DNA of 5,257 bases from an uncultured Pyrinomonas sp. Its GTDB lineage: Bacteria; Acidobacteriota; Blastocatellia; Pyrinomonadales; Pyrinomonadaceae. Below, one piece after another: positions 1 to 5,257 of this stretch (the stretch's first letter is position 1; every line of letters starts with the position of its first letter). The stretch is taken from assembly GCA_937135995.1 (NCBI GenBank), contig CAKZOF010000276.1:1-5257 (forward strand), in the 5' to 3' direction. The position numbers and the translations under genes are program-made. The notes beneath the pieces are model-generated. The model saw only the letters and a program-made list of their open reading frames with translations. It ran no database searches and was not told where the DNA came from.

Positions 1-131
1 ACAAAGAAGACCACCGTCAGATCTTTGCCCTTGACAAAGGACTGTGCTGGCATCCACCCTTGCGCGCGCACGCCTTGCAACGCGAGGAACAACGCGACGA
101 GTGCCAAAAGCGCGGAACAAGCTCTTCTCAT
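1..131 (-). CDS. N-terminus of a secreted protein with signal peptide (partial, runs off the left edge)
   Basis: The ATG at 131-129 opens a frame that stays open to the window edge (43 full codons). Residues 1-23 form a textbook Sec signal peptide: a basic start (MRRAC), a hydrophobic core (SALLALVALFLALQG), and a signal peptidase I site after VRA, giving a mature protein that begins QGWMPAQ. The cysteine at residue 5 is too early for a lipobox, so a lipoprotein is unlikely. A GAGG purine run lies 11 bases before the ATG (143-146). The last visible residues, KGKDLTVVFF, resemble the first strand of Ycf48/BNR-type beta-propeller repeats, which often read 'dLt.VfFvd...Gw.vG'. That is a weak inference from ten residues. 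The gene begins 85 bases after the MFS gene and may have its own promoter. Export is fairly certain; the function is not known from this fragment. Confidence 0.72.
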   Translation of the reverse strand, partial: MRRACSALLALVALFLALQGVRAQGWMPAQSFVKGKDLTVVFF

Positions 132-196
132 CCTGTTTTAATCCTCTTTCGGCCCATCACCGGCCACGTAGTCTGATGCTTCGCCCGAACGGTTCT

Positions 197-225
197 GTTG
201 TACACAAGTGGGCGGCTCACGACAA
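197..225 (-). promoter_or_regulatory. Putative sigma70-like promoter for the secreted-protein gene
   Basis: Read on the minus strand, TTGTCG (225-220, 4 of 6 matches to TTGACA) is followed by exactly 17 bases and then TACAAC (202-197, 4 of 6 to TATAAT). Transcription would begin near 190, leaving a leader of about 60 bases before the ATG at 131. The -35 box lies in the last codons of the MFS gene and the spacer covers its stop. The matches are modest and could be chance, so read-through from the MFS gene remains the alternative. Confidence 0.3.
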
Positions 226-1473
226 GGCGCGCAGTCGCCGATTGCGTGCGGCGACGAGAAGGATGAAAGCGGCGATCACCAAGCCGTTGACGGCGAGCGC
301 CATGGGTGCGCCCAAGCGTTGGGCCACGGTGCCGGTTAAAAAGTTGCCGATCGGCGTTGTCCCGAGAAACGAAAAGACAAACATGCTCATCACGCGACCG
401 CGCATTCGATCCGTCACGAGACTTTGCAAGAGCATGTTGACCACCGCAACACAGCACACGATTGAATAGCCCATCAAAAAGAGCAGCGCGTTGGCCGTAA
501 TCCAGTGGCGCGCAAAAGCGAAAGCCACCAGCGCCAGCGCGAAGGTGAAAGCGCCGCCGAGCACGAGCAGCCCCTTGCGGCGACAGTCGCTCAACATGGC
601 CAGCGTCAACGCGCCGCAGAAGGCTCCTACGCCCGCCATTGCCATCATGGTCGCCAGTCCCGTTTCGCCCGCATGGAAGATGTCGCGCGCAAAGATCGGG
701 ATCATCGTCAAATACGGCGCGCCGAACAGGCTCGTCACTGCCGAGATCAGCAGCAGCATGCGCACGCGCGGGCGGCCCTGAACGTAGCGAAAGCCTTGGA
801 GAAGATCGCGCCAGATGGCGTGGCGGCCCATCTTCCGCGCAGCGACTTCGGTTGCCGGGAACTGGACCAACGCGAGCGCCACGACGACAGCGATGTACGA
901 TAATCCGTTGGCCAGAAAACATCCGGCAAGACCGAAAGCGTTGATGGCGAAGCCGGCGAAGACCGGTCCGATGACACGCGAAAGCTGAAACTGCATTGAG
1001 TTGAGCGCAATGGCGTTCGCGAGATCATCTCGCCCAACCAGTTCGACCGTGAGCGCTTGATACGCTGGCGACGAGAGCGCCATGCAGCAGCCGGTGACGA
1101 ACGAGAGCGCGAGGATCATCCAGAGCTGGACCAGGCCGGCGACGATCAAGACCCACAACACAAGAGCGGCTAGTCCCGCTCCAACCTGCGTCCAGATCAG
1201 AAGCTTCCGTTTATCCACCTGATCGGCGAAGACCCCGCCGATCAAGGTCAACAGCAGTCCGGGCGCCGTCGCCATGAACCCATCGACGCCGAGCCAAAAG
1301 GCCGAATCAGTCAATTGCAGGACGAGCCACCCTTGAGCTACGGTCTGCATCCACGTACCGACATTGGAGAGCAGCGCACCGGACCAGAAGAAACGATAGT
1401 TGCGGTGGGCGAGCGCCCGAAACATGGGCAGCTTGATGGCGCGTTCGGCGGTCGGCGCGACTCGTGACTCCAT
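217..1473 (-). CDS. Major facilitator superfamily exporter, EntS/MFS_3 type
   Basis: A 418-residue, 12-helix inner-membrane transporter, close to the usual length for this family, which includes the enterobactin exporter EntS. It probably expels a small molecule using the proton gradient; the substrate cannot be read from sequence. The N-terminus has the family signature FRALAHRNYRFFWSG followed by GTWMQTVAQGWLVL in TM1. The loop between TM2 and TM3 carries a motif A-like stretch, GGVFADQVDKRKLL (residues about 79-92). The segment GRDDLANAIALNSMQFQLSR (about 147-166), ending in VIGP, is typical of the family, as is TDRMRGRVMSMFVFSFLGT (about 354-372) in the second half. I place the start at the ATG at 1473 because GGAG lies 7 bases upstream. 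A TTG at 1497 would add eight residues (MAFPRRRE) with no family support and would fall about at the predicted transcription start. The gene stands alone behind its own promoter; no regulator is adjacent. Confidence 0.9.
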   Translation of the reverse strand: MESRVAPTAERAIKLPMFRALAHRNYRFFWSGALLSNVGTWMQTVAQGWLVLQLTDSAFWLGVDGFMATAPGLLLTLIGGVFADQVDKRKLLIWTQVGAGLAALVLWVLIVAGLVQLWMILALSFVTGCCMALSSPAYQALTVELVGRDDLANAIALNSMQFQLSRVIGPVFAGFAINAFGLAGCFLANGLSYIAVVVALALVQFPATEVAARKMGRHAIWRDLLQGFRYVQGRPRVRMLLLISAVTSLFGAPYLTMIPIFARDIFHAGETGLATMMAMAGVGAFCGALTLAMLSDCRRKGLLVLGGAFTFALALVAFAFARHWITANALLFLMGYSIVCCVAVVNMLLQSLVTDRMRGRVMSMFVFSFLGTTPIGNFLTGTVAQRLGAPMALAVNGLVIAAFILLVAARNRRLRALS

Positions 1474-1480
1474 CTCTCTT

Positions 1481-1484
1481 CTCC
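1481..1484 (-). promoter_or_regulatory. Ribosome binding site that fixes the MFS start
   Basis: GGAG on the minus strand lies 7 bases before the ATG at 1473-1471, within a purine-rich run (GGAGAAGAGAG). It lies downstream of the alternative TTG at 1497 and so decides in favour of the shorter protein. Confidence 0.7.
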
Positions 1485-1504
1485 GAGGAAAAGCCAAACA
1501 GACG

Positions 1505-1533
1505 AGGATACGCTAGTTGAGGCCGGATGTGAA
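1505..1533 (-). promoter_or_regulatory. Sigma70-like promoter of the MFS gene
   Basis: Read on the minus strand, TTCACA (1533-1528, 5 of 6 to TTGACA), a spacer of exactly 17 bases (1527-1511) and TATCCT (1510-1505, 4 of 6 to TATAAT). Transcription would start near 1498, giving a short leader of about 25 bases that contains only the ribosome binding site. This is the best promoter match I found in the window. No clear operator palindrome overlaps it. Confidence 0.5.
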
Positions 1534-1597
1534 AGGCGAGACTGAACGGCGCAATGATCGCCAGCGGCGTTCGGCTCTCATGCAAAGGACACACCCG

Positions 1598-2413
1598 TTA
1601 CCGCTTGCGTTCCGGTGAAAGCCTGCGCCAAGCGGAAAGAGGCACGCCACTTCCGCCACGCCGTTCGGCGACGATCTCGGCCATGATGGCAAGCGCGACC
1701 TCTTCGGGCGTGACGGCACCGATGTCCAAGCCAATGGGGGCGCGCACTTCGCGCAAGAGCATCTCATCGAAACCTTCGGAGCGCAGGCGGCGCAGCACGA
1801 TGTTGGTGCGGCGGCGGCTGCCGATCATGCCGACATAACGCGGGCGCGCCCGCAATACGGCGCGCATGCATTTTTCATCTTCATTGTGGCCGCGCGTGAC
1901 GACGGCGACGAAGACCTCGCGTCCCGTCCCGATCGCTTCCGTGATCGCTTGTTCCCAGTCTTCCGCGAGCACCAGTTCGACGGCGAGATCGGCGAAGCGG
2001 TCGCGAGCGACGAAATCGGCGCGGTCGTCGATGAGTGTGACGCCGTAGCCCAATAAAAGGGCTAACCGGGCGAGGCTTGCGCCGACGTGGCCGGCGCCGC
2101 AGATGACGATCCGCGGTGCTGGCGCGATGCGTTCAAAGAGCAAGCGCGCCTCTTTCCACGAACTCAGGGCGGGCGCCAACTCTTCACCGTGAAAGGTCTG
2201 CGCTTCGGTGCCGGACTGGAGAAAACGTTCAGCCCATGTCGCCGCCGCACGGTTCAAAGCCTCATCGCCGAGGTCGCCCGCCGTCTGTCCGTCTTCGGTG
2301 ACGAACAGTTTCCTCCCGACGTTTCGCGGAGCGCGGACGATGGTGATGAGCGCCCCGAGAAGTCCACGCTCGAGCGTATCTTCGATGTAATCGACGAGAA
2401 TCGAATGCTCCAC
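1598..2413 (-). CDS. XdhC/CoxI-family protein (molybdenum hydroxylase maturation factor)
   Basis: A 271-residue soluble protein. XdhC binds molybdenum cofactor, promotes its sulfuration and delivers it to xanthine dehydrogenase-type enzymes. The C-terminal XdhC_C Rossmann domain is complete: RIVICGAGHVGASLARL (101-117) with the GAGHVG nucleotide loop at 106-111, acidic residues D129-D130 ending strand 2, VVTRGHNEDE (171-180), YVGMIGSRRR (193-202), and APIGLDIGAVTPEEVALAI (about 215-233). The N-terminal XdhC_CoxI domain is short and unusual. The normal GSxPR and GGGCxE signatures appear only as APRNVGRKLFV (28-38) and GDLGDEALN (46-54), with no cysteine. The start is a GTG at 2413; no later methionine could serve, and an in-frame stop lies two codons upstream. 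The Shine-Dalgarno signal is weak, so translation probably couples to the DUF962 gene ending at 2417. No molybdenum hydroxylase or other cofactor gene is in view, so its client is unknown. It could instead be an NAD(P)-binding XdhC relative with another role. Confidence 0.88.
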   Translation of the reverse strand: MEHSILVDYIEDTLERGLLGALITIVRAPRNVGRKLFVTEDGQTAGDLGDEALNRAAATWAERFLQSGTEAQTFHGEELAPALSSWKEARLLFERIAPAPRIVICGAGHVGASLARLALLLGYGVTLIDDRADFVARDRFADLAVELVLAEDWEQAITEAIGTGREVFVAVVTRGHNEDEKCMRAVLRARPRYVGMIGSRRRTNIVLRRLRSEGFDEMLLREVRAPIGLDIGAVTPEEVALAIMAEIVAERRGGSGVPLSAWRRLSPERKR

Positions 2414-2416
2414 CTT

Positions 2417-2734
2417 TTACCGCCGTGCCACGTCGGTTCGTTCCGTCCCTTCAGAGCGCACGAGATGCAAGGCTTCGCCCACTCGACGCAGGAACCAGAG
2501 CGGCCCGATGAGCAGATAGATCGGATTGCGCAGGAACGCCGGTTGATTGCCTTCAATGAAATGGCCGACGAACTGCAAAATCCACCCGCCGACAAAAAGC
2601 GCGAGCGCCAAACGCCAGTTGAAGAAGAAGAGCGGAAGCGACACGACGATGATCGGAATGCCGATGGTGTGGAGCAGCTTGTTGATCGGATGTCGATGCT
2701 TCTCCCGGTAGTTCTGCATGAAAGACGAAGGCAT
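2417..2734 (-). CDS. DUF962/Mpo1-like small membrane protein
   Basis: A 105-residue protein of the DUF962 (YGL010w/Mpo1-like) family. Yeast Mpo1 is an Fe(II)-dependent dioxygenase of the endoplasmic reticulum that shortens 2-hydroxy fatty acids by alpha-oxidation; activity of bacterial members is inferred only by homology. Family landmarks are clear: YREKHRHPINKLLHTIGIP (residues 9-27; histidines 13, 15 and 22), a hydrophobic hairpin at about 26-57, then QFVGHFIEGNQPAFLRNP (54-71; H58, E61) and LLIGPLWFLRRVGEA (74-88). The conserved histidines are the likely metal ligands. The short hydrophobic segments suggest a cytoplasmic-membrane protein. I chose the ATG at 2734 because GGGAG lies 9 bases upstream and family members start just before the YxxxH stretch. 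The frame is open for 123 more codons upstream, but those residues match nothing I recognise. The gene leads a two-gene unit with xdhC, and one sense codon separates its TAA from the next GTG. Confidence 0.85.
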   Translation of the reverse strand: MPSSFMQNYREKHRHPINKLLHTIGIPIIVVSLPLFFFNWRLALALFVGGWILQFVGHFIEGNQPAFLRNPIYLLIGPLWFLRRVGEALHLVRSEGTERTDVARR

Positions 2735-2743
2735 GGCGAATAT

Positions 2744-2748
2744 CTCCC
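2744..2748 (-). promoter_or_regulatory. Ribosome binding site that fixes the DUF962 start
   Basis: GGGAG on the minus strand lies 9 bases before the ATG at 2734-2732. It separates the true 105-residue protein from the long open stretch upstream in the same frame. The GG also falls in a small possible hairpin (CCG-AAAT-CGG), which is too short to call a control element. Confidence 0.6.
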
Positions 2749-2762
2749 GATTTCGGATCGCT

Positions 2763-2825
2763 GGGCGCTCGACCAAAACGGAGCTATGGCCGAATCGCCG
2801 CCGTCGAGCACGAGGTTGCGCGCCC
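2763..2825 (-). promoter_or_regulatory. Possible structured 5' leader of the DUF962-xdhC transcript
   Basis: On the minus strand GCTCGAC (2809-2803) pairs perfectly with GTCGAGC (2773-2767) across a 29-base loop. The next four bases, GCCC (2766-2763), can pair with GGGC (2825-2822) if 12 bases bulge on the 5' side. This makes a 7 + 4 bp stem that begins about where transcription from the putative promoter would start and ends 28 bases before the ATG. I do not recognise it as a known riboswitch, including the molybdenum cofactor motif. In GC-rich DNA such pairing can arise by chance. Confidence 0.25.
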
Positions 2826-2829
2826 GACC

Positions 2830-2858
2830 ATTCTACAACGCTTCGCTTCGACGGAAAA
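2830..2858 (-). promoter_or_regulatory. Putative promoter for the DUF962-xdhC unit
   Basis: Minus-strand TAGAAT (2835-2830) matches the -10 consensus at 5 of 6 positions. With a 17-base spacer the -35 would be TTTTCC (2858-2853), only 3 of 6. Transcription would begin near 2823, about 90 bases before the DUF962 ATG. The good -10 and its location in a long gap ahead of a new unit support it; the poor -35 weakens it. Confidence 0.35.
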
Positions 2859-2963
2859 CAGCCTTTCGTGCAAGACGCGCCCTCGGATCGAGCGTGGAGA
2901 ATCGAGCCGCGGCATGGGGACGTGTGGCCTTCGTCGCAAAAGCGATGGCCGGGATGGATTTTC

Positions 2964-2992
2964 GCGCCGCTAACGAGATCGCTTGGCGGCGC
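2964..2992. repeat. 7-bp inverted repeat in the intergenic gap
   Basis: GCGCCGC at 2964-2970 and its exact reverse complement GCGGCGC at 2986-2992 are separated by 15 bases. No T-tract follows on either strand, so it is not an intrinsic terminator. It could be a protein site, part of an RNA fold, or chance in GC-rich sequence. Confidence 0.3.
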
Positions 2993-3148
2993 TAGATGGC
3001 CTGCTTCGAGTTGACCGAGCAAGAAAGCGTGCGATGGGATCAGAGAGAAGCGAAGAGCGCCTCGCCATCCCCGCGCAACCAGCGCCGCGATCGGACATGG
3101 CATCAGGCTTTGCCGGAAGCGTTGGCTTGCCCGCCCATCGGCGTGTGA

Positions 3149-3167
3149 GCGGCGACCGACTCGCCGC
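3149..3167 (-). terminator. Hairpin directly after the ispG stop, without U-tract
   Basis: Three bases after the ispG TAA the minus strand reads GCGGCGA, loop GTCGG, TCGCCGC: a perfect 7-bp stem with six G-C pairs. The bases that follow (TCACACG) hold no T-run, so it is not a canonical Rho-independent terminator. It may mark or protect the 3' end of the rseP-ispG message, with termination by Rho or by the hairpin alone. It is the only such structure placed right at a gene end in this window. Confidence 0.4.
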
Positions 3168-3170
3168 GCG

Positions 3171-4271
3171 TTACGATGCGGTCGCTTTCCCTTCGCTTCT
3201 TCGTGCGCGCCGTTCAGCGACCATCTTTTCGGCTTCGCGGACGAAGGCCTCGATGATCTCTTCGCTCGAAACTTTGCGCAACGGGTCGCCTTCTTTGAAG
3301 ATCATGCCGACACCGCGTCCGAAAGTTACGCCGAGATCGGATTCATGCGCTTCGCCGGGGCCGTTCACCGCGCAGCCCATGATCGAAAGGTGCAACGGTT
3401 CGTCGATGTGCTGCAAGCGACGTTCGATCTCGGTGACGATGCCGACGAAATCATCGACATCGATGCGCCCGCAGGTCGGGCAGGCGACCACGGTCACGCC
3501 GCGTTGTCGGAGTTCGAGCGCGCGCAGGATCTCCCACGCGACGCGCACCTCTTCTTGCGGCTCGGCGGCGAGCGACACGCGGATCGTGTCGCCGATGCCC
3601 TCGTGAAGTAGAATGCCGAGTCCGATGGCCGATTTGATCGTTCCGCCGAAGGGCGTGCCCGCTTCGGTCACGCCGAGATGAAGCGGATAATCGACCCTTT
3701 CGGCGAGTAGGCGGTAAGCGGCCACCGTGCGGCGCACGTCCGAAGCTTTGAGGCTGACGACGATGTCGTAAAAGCCCAAGTCTTCGAGAATGCGAATGTG
3801 GCGCATTCCCGATTCGACCATCGCTTCGGGCGTCGCCATGCCGTACTTGGCGAGCAGGTCCTTTTCGAGCGAGCCGCCGTTGACGCCGATTCTGATCGGC
3901 ACGCCTTGGGCTTGCGCGGCGCGCACAACTTCGCGCACGCGCTCGACCGCGCCAATGTTGCCGGGATTCAGGCGGAGCTTGTCGACGCCCGCTTCGAGCG
4001 CCATCAATGCCAGTTTGTAATGAAAATGGATGTCGGCGACGAGCGGCACATCGGGGACGCGCCGCCTGATCTCTTTGAGCGCAATGGCCGCTTCCTTGTC
4101 CGGCACGGCGACGCGCACGATCTCGCAGCCAGCGCGCACCATCTCTTCGATCTGGCGCACGGTCGCTTCGACATCGACCGTGTCGGTTTTGGTCATGGAC
4201 TGGACGACGATGGGAGCGTCGCCGCCGATCTGGATATGTTTGACTCTGACCGCTCTCGATTTCCTACGCAT
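3171..4271 (-). CDS. ispG: 4-hydroxy-3-methylbut-2-en-1-yl diphosphate synthase (IspG/GcpE)
   Basis: A complete 366-residue enzyme of the MEP isoprenoid pathway. It reductively opens 2-C-methyl-D-erythritol 2,4-cyclodiphosphate to HMBPP in the cytoplasm, using a [4Fe-4S] cluster and electrons from flavodoxin or ferredoxin. Length matches the short two-domain bacterial form (E. coli about 372). The N-terminal TIM barrel (about 1-255) shows RRKSRAVRVKHIQIGGDAPI (2-21), VQSMTKTDTVDVEATVRQI (23-41), VPLVADIHFHYKLAL (75-89) and DKLRLNPGNIG (97-107). The C-terminal Fe-S domain carries all three cluster cysteines, C264 and C267 in ACPTCGR and C300 in IMGCAVNGPGEA, plus the conserved catalytic glutamate E307 in that last motif. 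The ATG at 4271 has GGAG four bases upstream (4279-4276), a slightly short spacing, and the protein begins where the family normally does. It follows rseP by 29 bases with no terminator between, so the two are probably co-transcribed. No key residue is missing. Confidence 0.97.
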   Translation of the reverse strand: MRRKSRAVRVKHIQIGGDAPIVVQSMTKTDTVDVEATVRQIEEMVRAGCEIVRVAVPDKEAAIALKEIRRRVPDVPLVADIHFHYKLALMALEAGVDKLRLNPGNIGAVERVREVVRAAQAQGVPIRIGVNGGSLEKDLLAKYGMATPEAMVESGMRHIRILEDLGFYDIVVSLKASDVRRTVAAYRLLAERVDYPLHLGVTEAGTPFGGTIKSAIGLGILLHEGIGDTIRVSLAAEPQEEVRVAWEILRALELRQRGVTVVACPTCGRIDVDDFVGIVTEIERRLQHIDEPLHLSIMGCAVNGPGEAHESDLGVTFGRGVGMIFKEGDPLRKVSSEEIIEAFVREAEKMVAERRARRSEGKATAS

Positions 4272-4300
4272 AAAACTCCGGTCTGGTAGTGAATGCTTCT

Positions 4301-5257
4301 CTACTTGGCTCTTTCGGCTGCCGGTCGCGCTTCGTCGCTGTTGCGCCAGCGCGAGACCTCTTTCATCAAGTCATTGGTGATGACGAAGCCCATCAGCAGC
4401 AGCAGCGCGACGAAACCGATTTGCTGAATGCGTTCGCGCAAGGCGAGCGACAGTTGAAGGCCGGCGCGCGCCAGCACGGCTTCCACCATGAGCAAGAGGA
4501 TCGCGCCGCCGTCGAGCATCGGAATCGGCAGCAGGTTGAAGATCCCAAGGTTGAGGCTCAAGAAGGCGAGCAACCTGAAGACGCCTTCCAGCCCGCCCGT
4601 GTTGGCCGCCATCGAAGAGGCGCGCGCGATGCCGATCGGTCCGGCGAGCGTGTCGCGCGCCGAGCGCGATCCCGTGATCACTTGACCGAGCGCTTTGCCC
4701 GTCAAGCGCAGCACTTCGATGTTGGTCCGCACGGCATAGACCGCAGCGGCGACGGGGCCGACGCGCTCGGTCGGCAGCCGGCTGCTGAAGGAAAACCCGA
4801 GCCGTTCGGTTCCGTCCGGCAGGCGACGCGCTTGCGCGACCAGTTCCAAGCGCTCGTTGTTGCGCTCGACGACGATGCGAATCGGTTGCGATTTGTGCTC
4901 TTGGATGTAATCGACGACCTGCTGCTCGTTGCGCACCGGTTGCCCGTCGAGTTCCAGAATCCGATCGCCGGGACGAAGGCCAGCCTCTTGCGCCGGCGAT
5001 CCCGGTTCGACTTGCCCGACGATGACGGGAACTTCGCCGTAATCGGGACGGATCCCGAGTTCTCCCATGGCCTCGCCCCCGCGTGCAACGCGCGCTGGCG
5101 TGATGACCAGCGGGATACGTTGGCCATTGCGTTCGACCACGATTGAAATGGGCTGCCCGGGCGAAAGAAGCGCGTCGCCTTCGATGCGCTCCCACGTCGG
5201 ATGCTCCTTGCCGTTGAAAGCGACGATGCGATCACCGGGGCGGATGCCCGCCGCTTC
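4301..5257 (-). CDS. rseP: RIP site-2 zinc metalloprotease RseP, C-terminal part (5' end beyond the right edge)
   Basis: The frame is open from the right edge to the TAG at 4301-4303, giving 318 residues, about the last 70% of a typical 440-450 residue RseP. RseP cleaves membrane-spanning substrates, such as anti-sigma factors already cut by a site-1 protease, and remnant signal peptides. Visible in order: the end of PDZ1 (EAAGIRPGDRIVAFNG, residues 1-16 of the fragment); a complete PDZ2 with GSPAQEAGLRPGDRILELDG (about 86-105); GPIGIARASS (206-215); a membrane segment ending NLLPIPMLDGG (about 241-251), which contains the catalytic zinc-ligand aspartate of the LDG motif; and a last membrane helix with IGFVALLLLMGFVITND (280-296). 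The HExxH zinc motif and first helix are outside the window. The residue after LDGG is alanine (4502-4504), where histidine is more common. An in-frame GTG at 5140 is not the start, because PDZ1 continues upstream of it. ispG follows after 29 bases. Tandem PDZ domains and the LDG motif exclude other M50 groups with fair certainty. Confidence 0.93.
   Translation of the reverse strand, partial: EAAGIRPGDRIVAFNGKEHPTWERIEGDALLSPGQPISIVVERNGQRIPLVITPARVARGGEAMGELGIRPDYGEVPVIVGQVEPGSPAQEAGLRPGDRILELDGQPVRNEQQVVDYIQEHKSQPIRIVVERNNERLELVAQARRLPDGTERLGFSFSSRLPTERVGPVAAAVYAVRTNIEVLRLTGKALGQVITGSRSARDTLAGPIGIARASSMAANTGGLEGVFRLLAFLSLNLGIFNLLPIPMLDGGAILLLMVEAVLARAGLQLSLALRERIQQIGFVALLLLMGFVITNDLMKEVSRWRNSDEARPAAERAK

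Larger units (their letters stand above)
2735..3170 (-). other. 436-base intergenic region between ispG and the DUF962 gene
   Basis: No recognisable gene, tRNA or repeat array is present on either strand. The minus-strand frame of DUF962 stays open back to 3103, and plus-strand frames are open too. Their translations are arginine-, serine- and proline-rich, lack any known motif, and reflect scarce stop codons in GC-rich DNA. What can be seen: a hairpin just after ispG (3149-3167), a 7-bp inverted repeat GCGCCGC/GCGGCGC with a 15-base loop (2964-2992), a putative promoter (2830-2858), a foldable leader (2763-2825) and the DUF962 ribosome binding site. A decayed gene or an unrecognised small RNA cannot be excluded. 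Confidence 0.6.

Noticed and set aside
150..170. GGCC-N7-GGCC as a terminator after the MFS gene
   Set aside because: The stem is only four pairs and no T-run follows on the minus strand.
128..922. A 264-codon minus-strand frame overlapping the MFS gene
   Set aside because: Same strand but a different frame from the clear MFS protein; very Arg-rich with no hydrophobic or family pattern.
1474..1497. A TTG start adding eight residues to the MFS protein
   Set aside because: It falls at the predicted transcription start; the ATG at 1473 has GGAG at ideal distance and matches the family start.
1559..1569. CGCC-GCT-GGCG mini-hairpin after xdhC
   Set aside because: A four-pair stem with a three-base loop and no T-run is too weak to call a terminator.
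2887..2907. Direct repeat ATCGAGC at 2887-2893 and 2901-2907
   Set aside because: Seven bases in GC-rich DNA with no further copies; expected by chance.
2087..2995. A 302-codon open frame on the plus strand
   Set aside because: It lies antisense to XdhC and DUF962, is rich in Arg and Asp/Glu with no family motif, and follows from codon bias in the real genes opposite.
3011..3039. Plus-strand TTGACC as a promoter -35 box
   Set aside because: No acceptable -10 box occurs at 16-18 bases, and no plus-strand gene follows.
2735..3103. A 123-residue N-terminal extension of the DUF962 protein in the same frame
   Set aside because: No family similarity, Arg/Ser/Pro-rich composition, and a good ribosome binding site sits right before the internal ATG at 2734.
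4289..5146. A 285-codon plus-strand open frame
   Set aside because: It is antisense to rseP, whose PDZ and LDG motifs are unmistakable; the translation is low-complexity and unrecognisable.

Overview
The window is an ordinary-looking piece of a GC-rich bacterial chromosome (roughly 60% GC by eye). All genes that can be supported lie on the minus strand, so transcription runs from high to low coordinates. There is no sign of mobile DNA, CRISPR, tRNA or rRNA. The gene set and the style of the proteins would fit Acidobacteriota, perhaps Blastocatellia. That assignment is an inference from general resemblance and is weak.

Layout in the direction of transcription. (1) The 3' part of rseP, a site-2 intramembrane metalloprotease with PDZ domains, enters at the right edge (5257 to 4301). 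After 29 bases comes a complete ispG/gcpE (4271 to 3171), an Fe-S enzyme of the MEP isoprenoid pathway. The pair matches the common bacterial order dxr-rseP-ispG, so dxr may lie just beyond the right edge. A 7-bp hairpin without a U-tract follows the ispG stop at once. (2) A 436-base gap (2735-3170) has no supportable gene. It holds inverted repeats, one plausible promoter and a leader that can fold. (3) A tight two-gene unit follows: a 105-residue DUF962/Mpo1-like membrane protein (2734 to 2417) and an XdhC-family protein (2413 to 1598, GTG start). They share a reading frame and are separated by one stop codon and one sense codon. (4) After about 125 bases with a good sigma70-like promoter comes an MFS exporter of the EntS/MFS_3 type (1473 to 217). 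(5) The first 43 codons of a secreted protein (131 to the left edge) begin with a clear signal peptide and have their own weaker promoter.

Functionally the window combines envelope proteolysis and isoprenoid precursor synthesis (rseP-ispG), a possible lipid alpha-oxidation factor paired with a molybdenum-hydroxylase maturation factor (DUF962-xdhC), and efflux (MFS). Nothing in the coding regions looks like a new system. The items most worth a second look are the in-frame DUF962/XdhC junction, the XdhC N-terminus lacking its usual motif, and the foldable leader in the 436-base gap.
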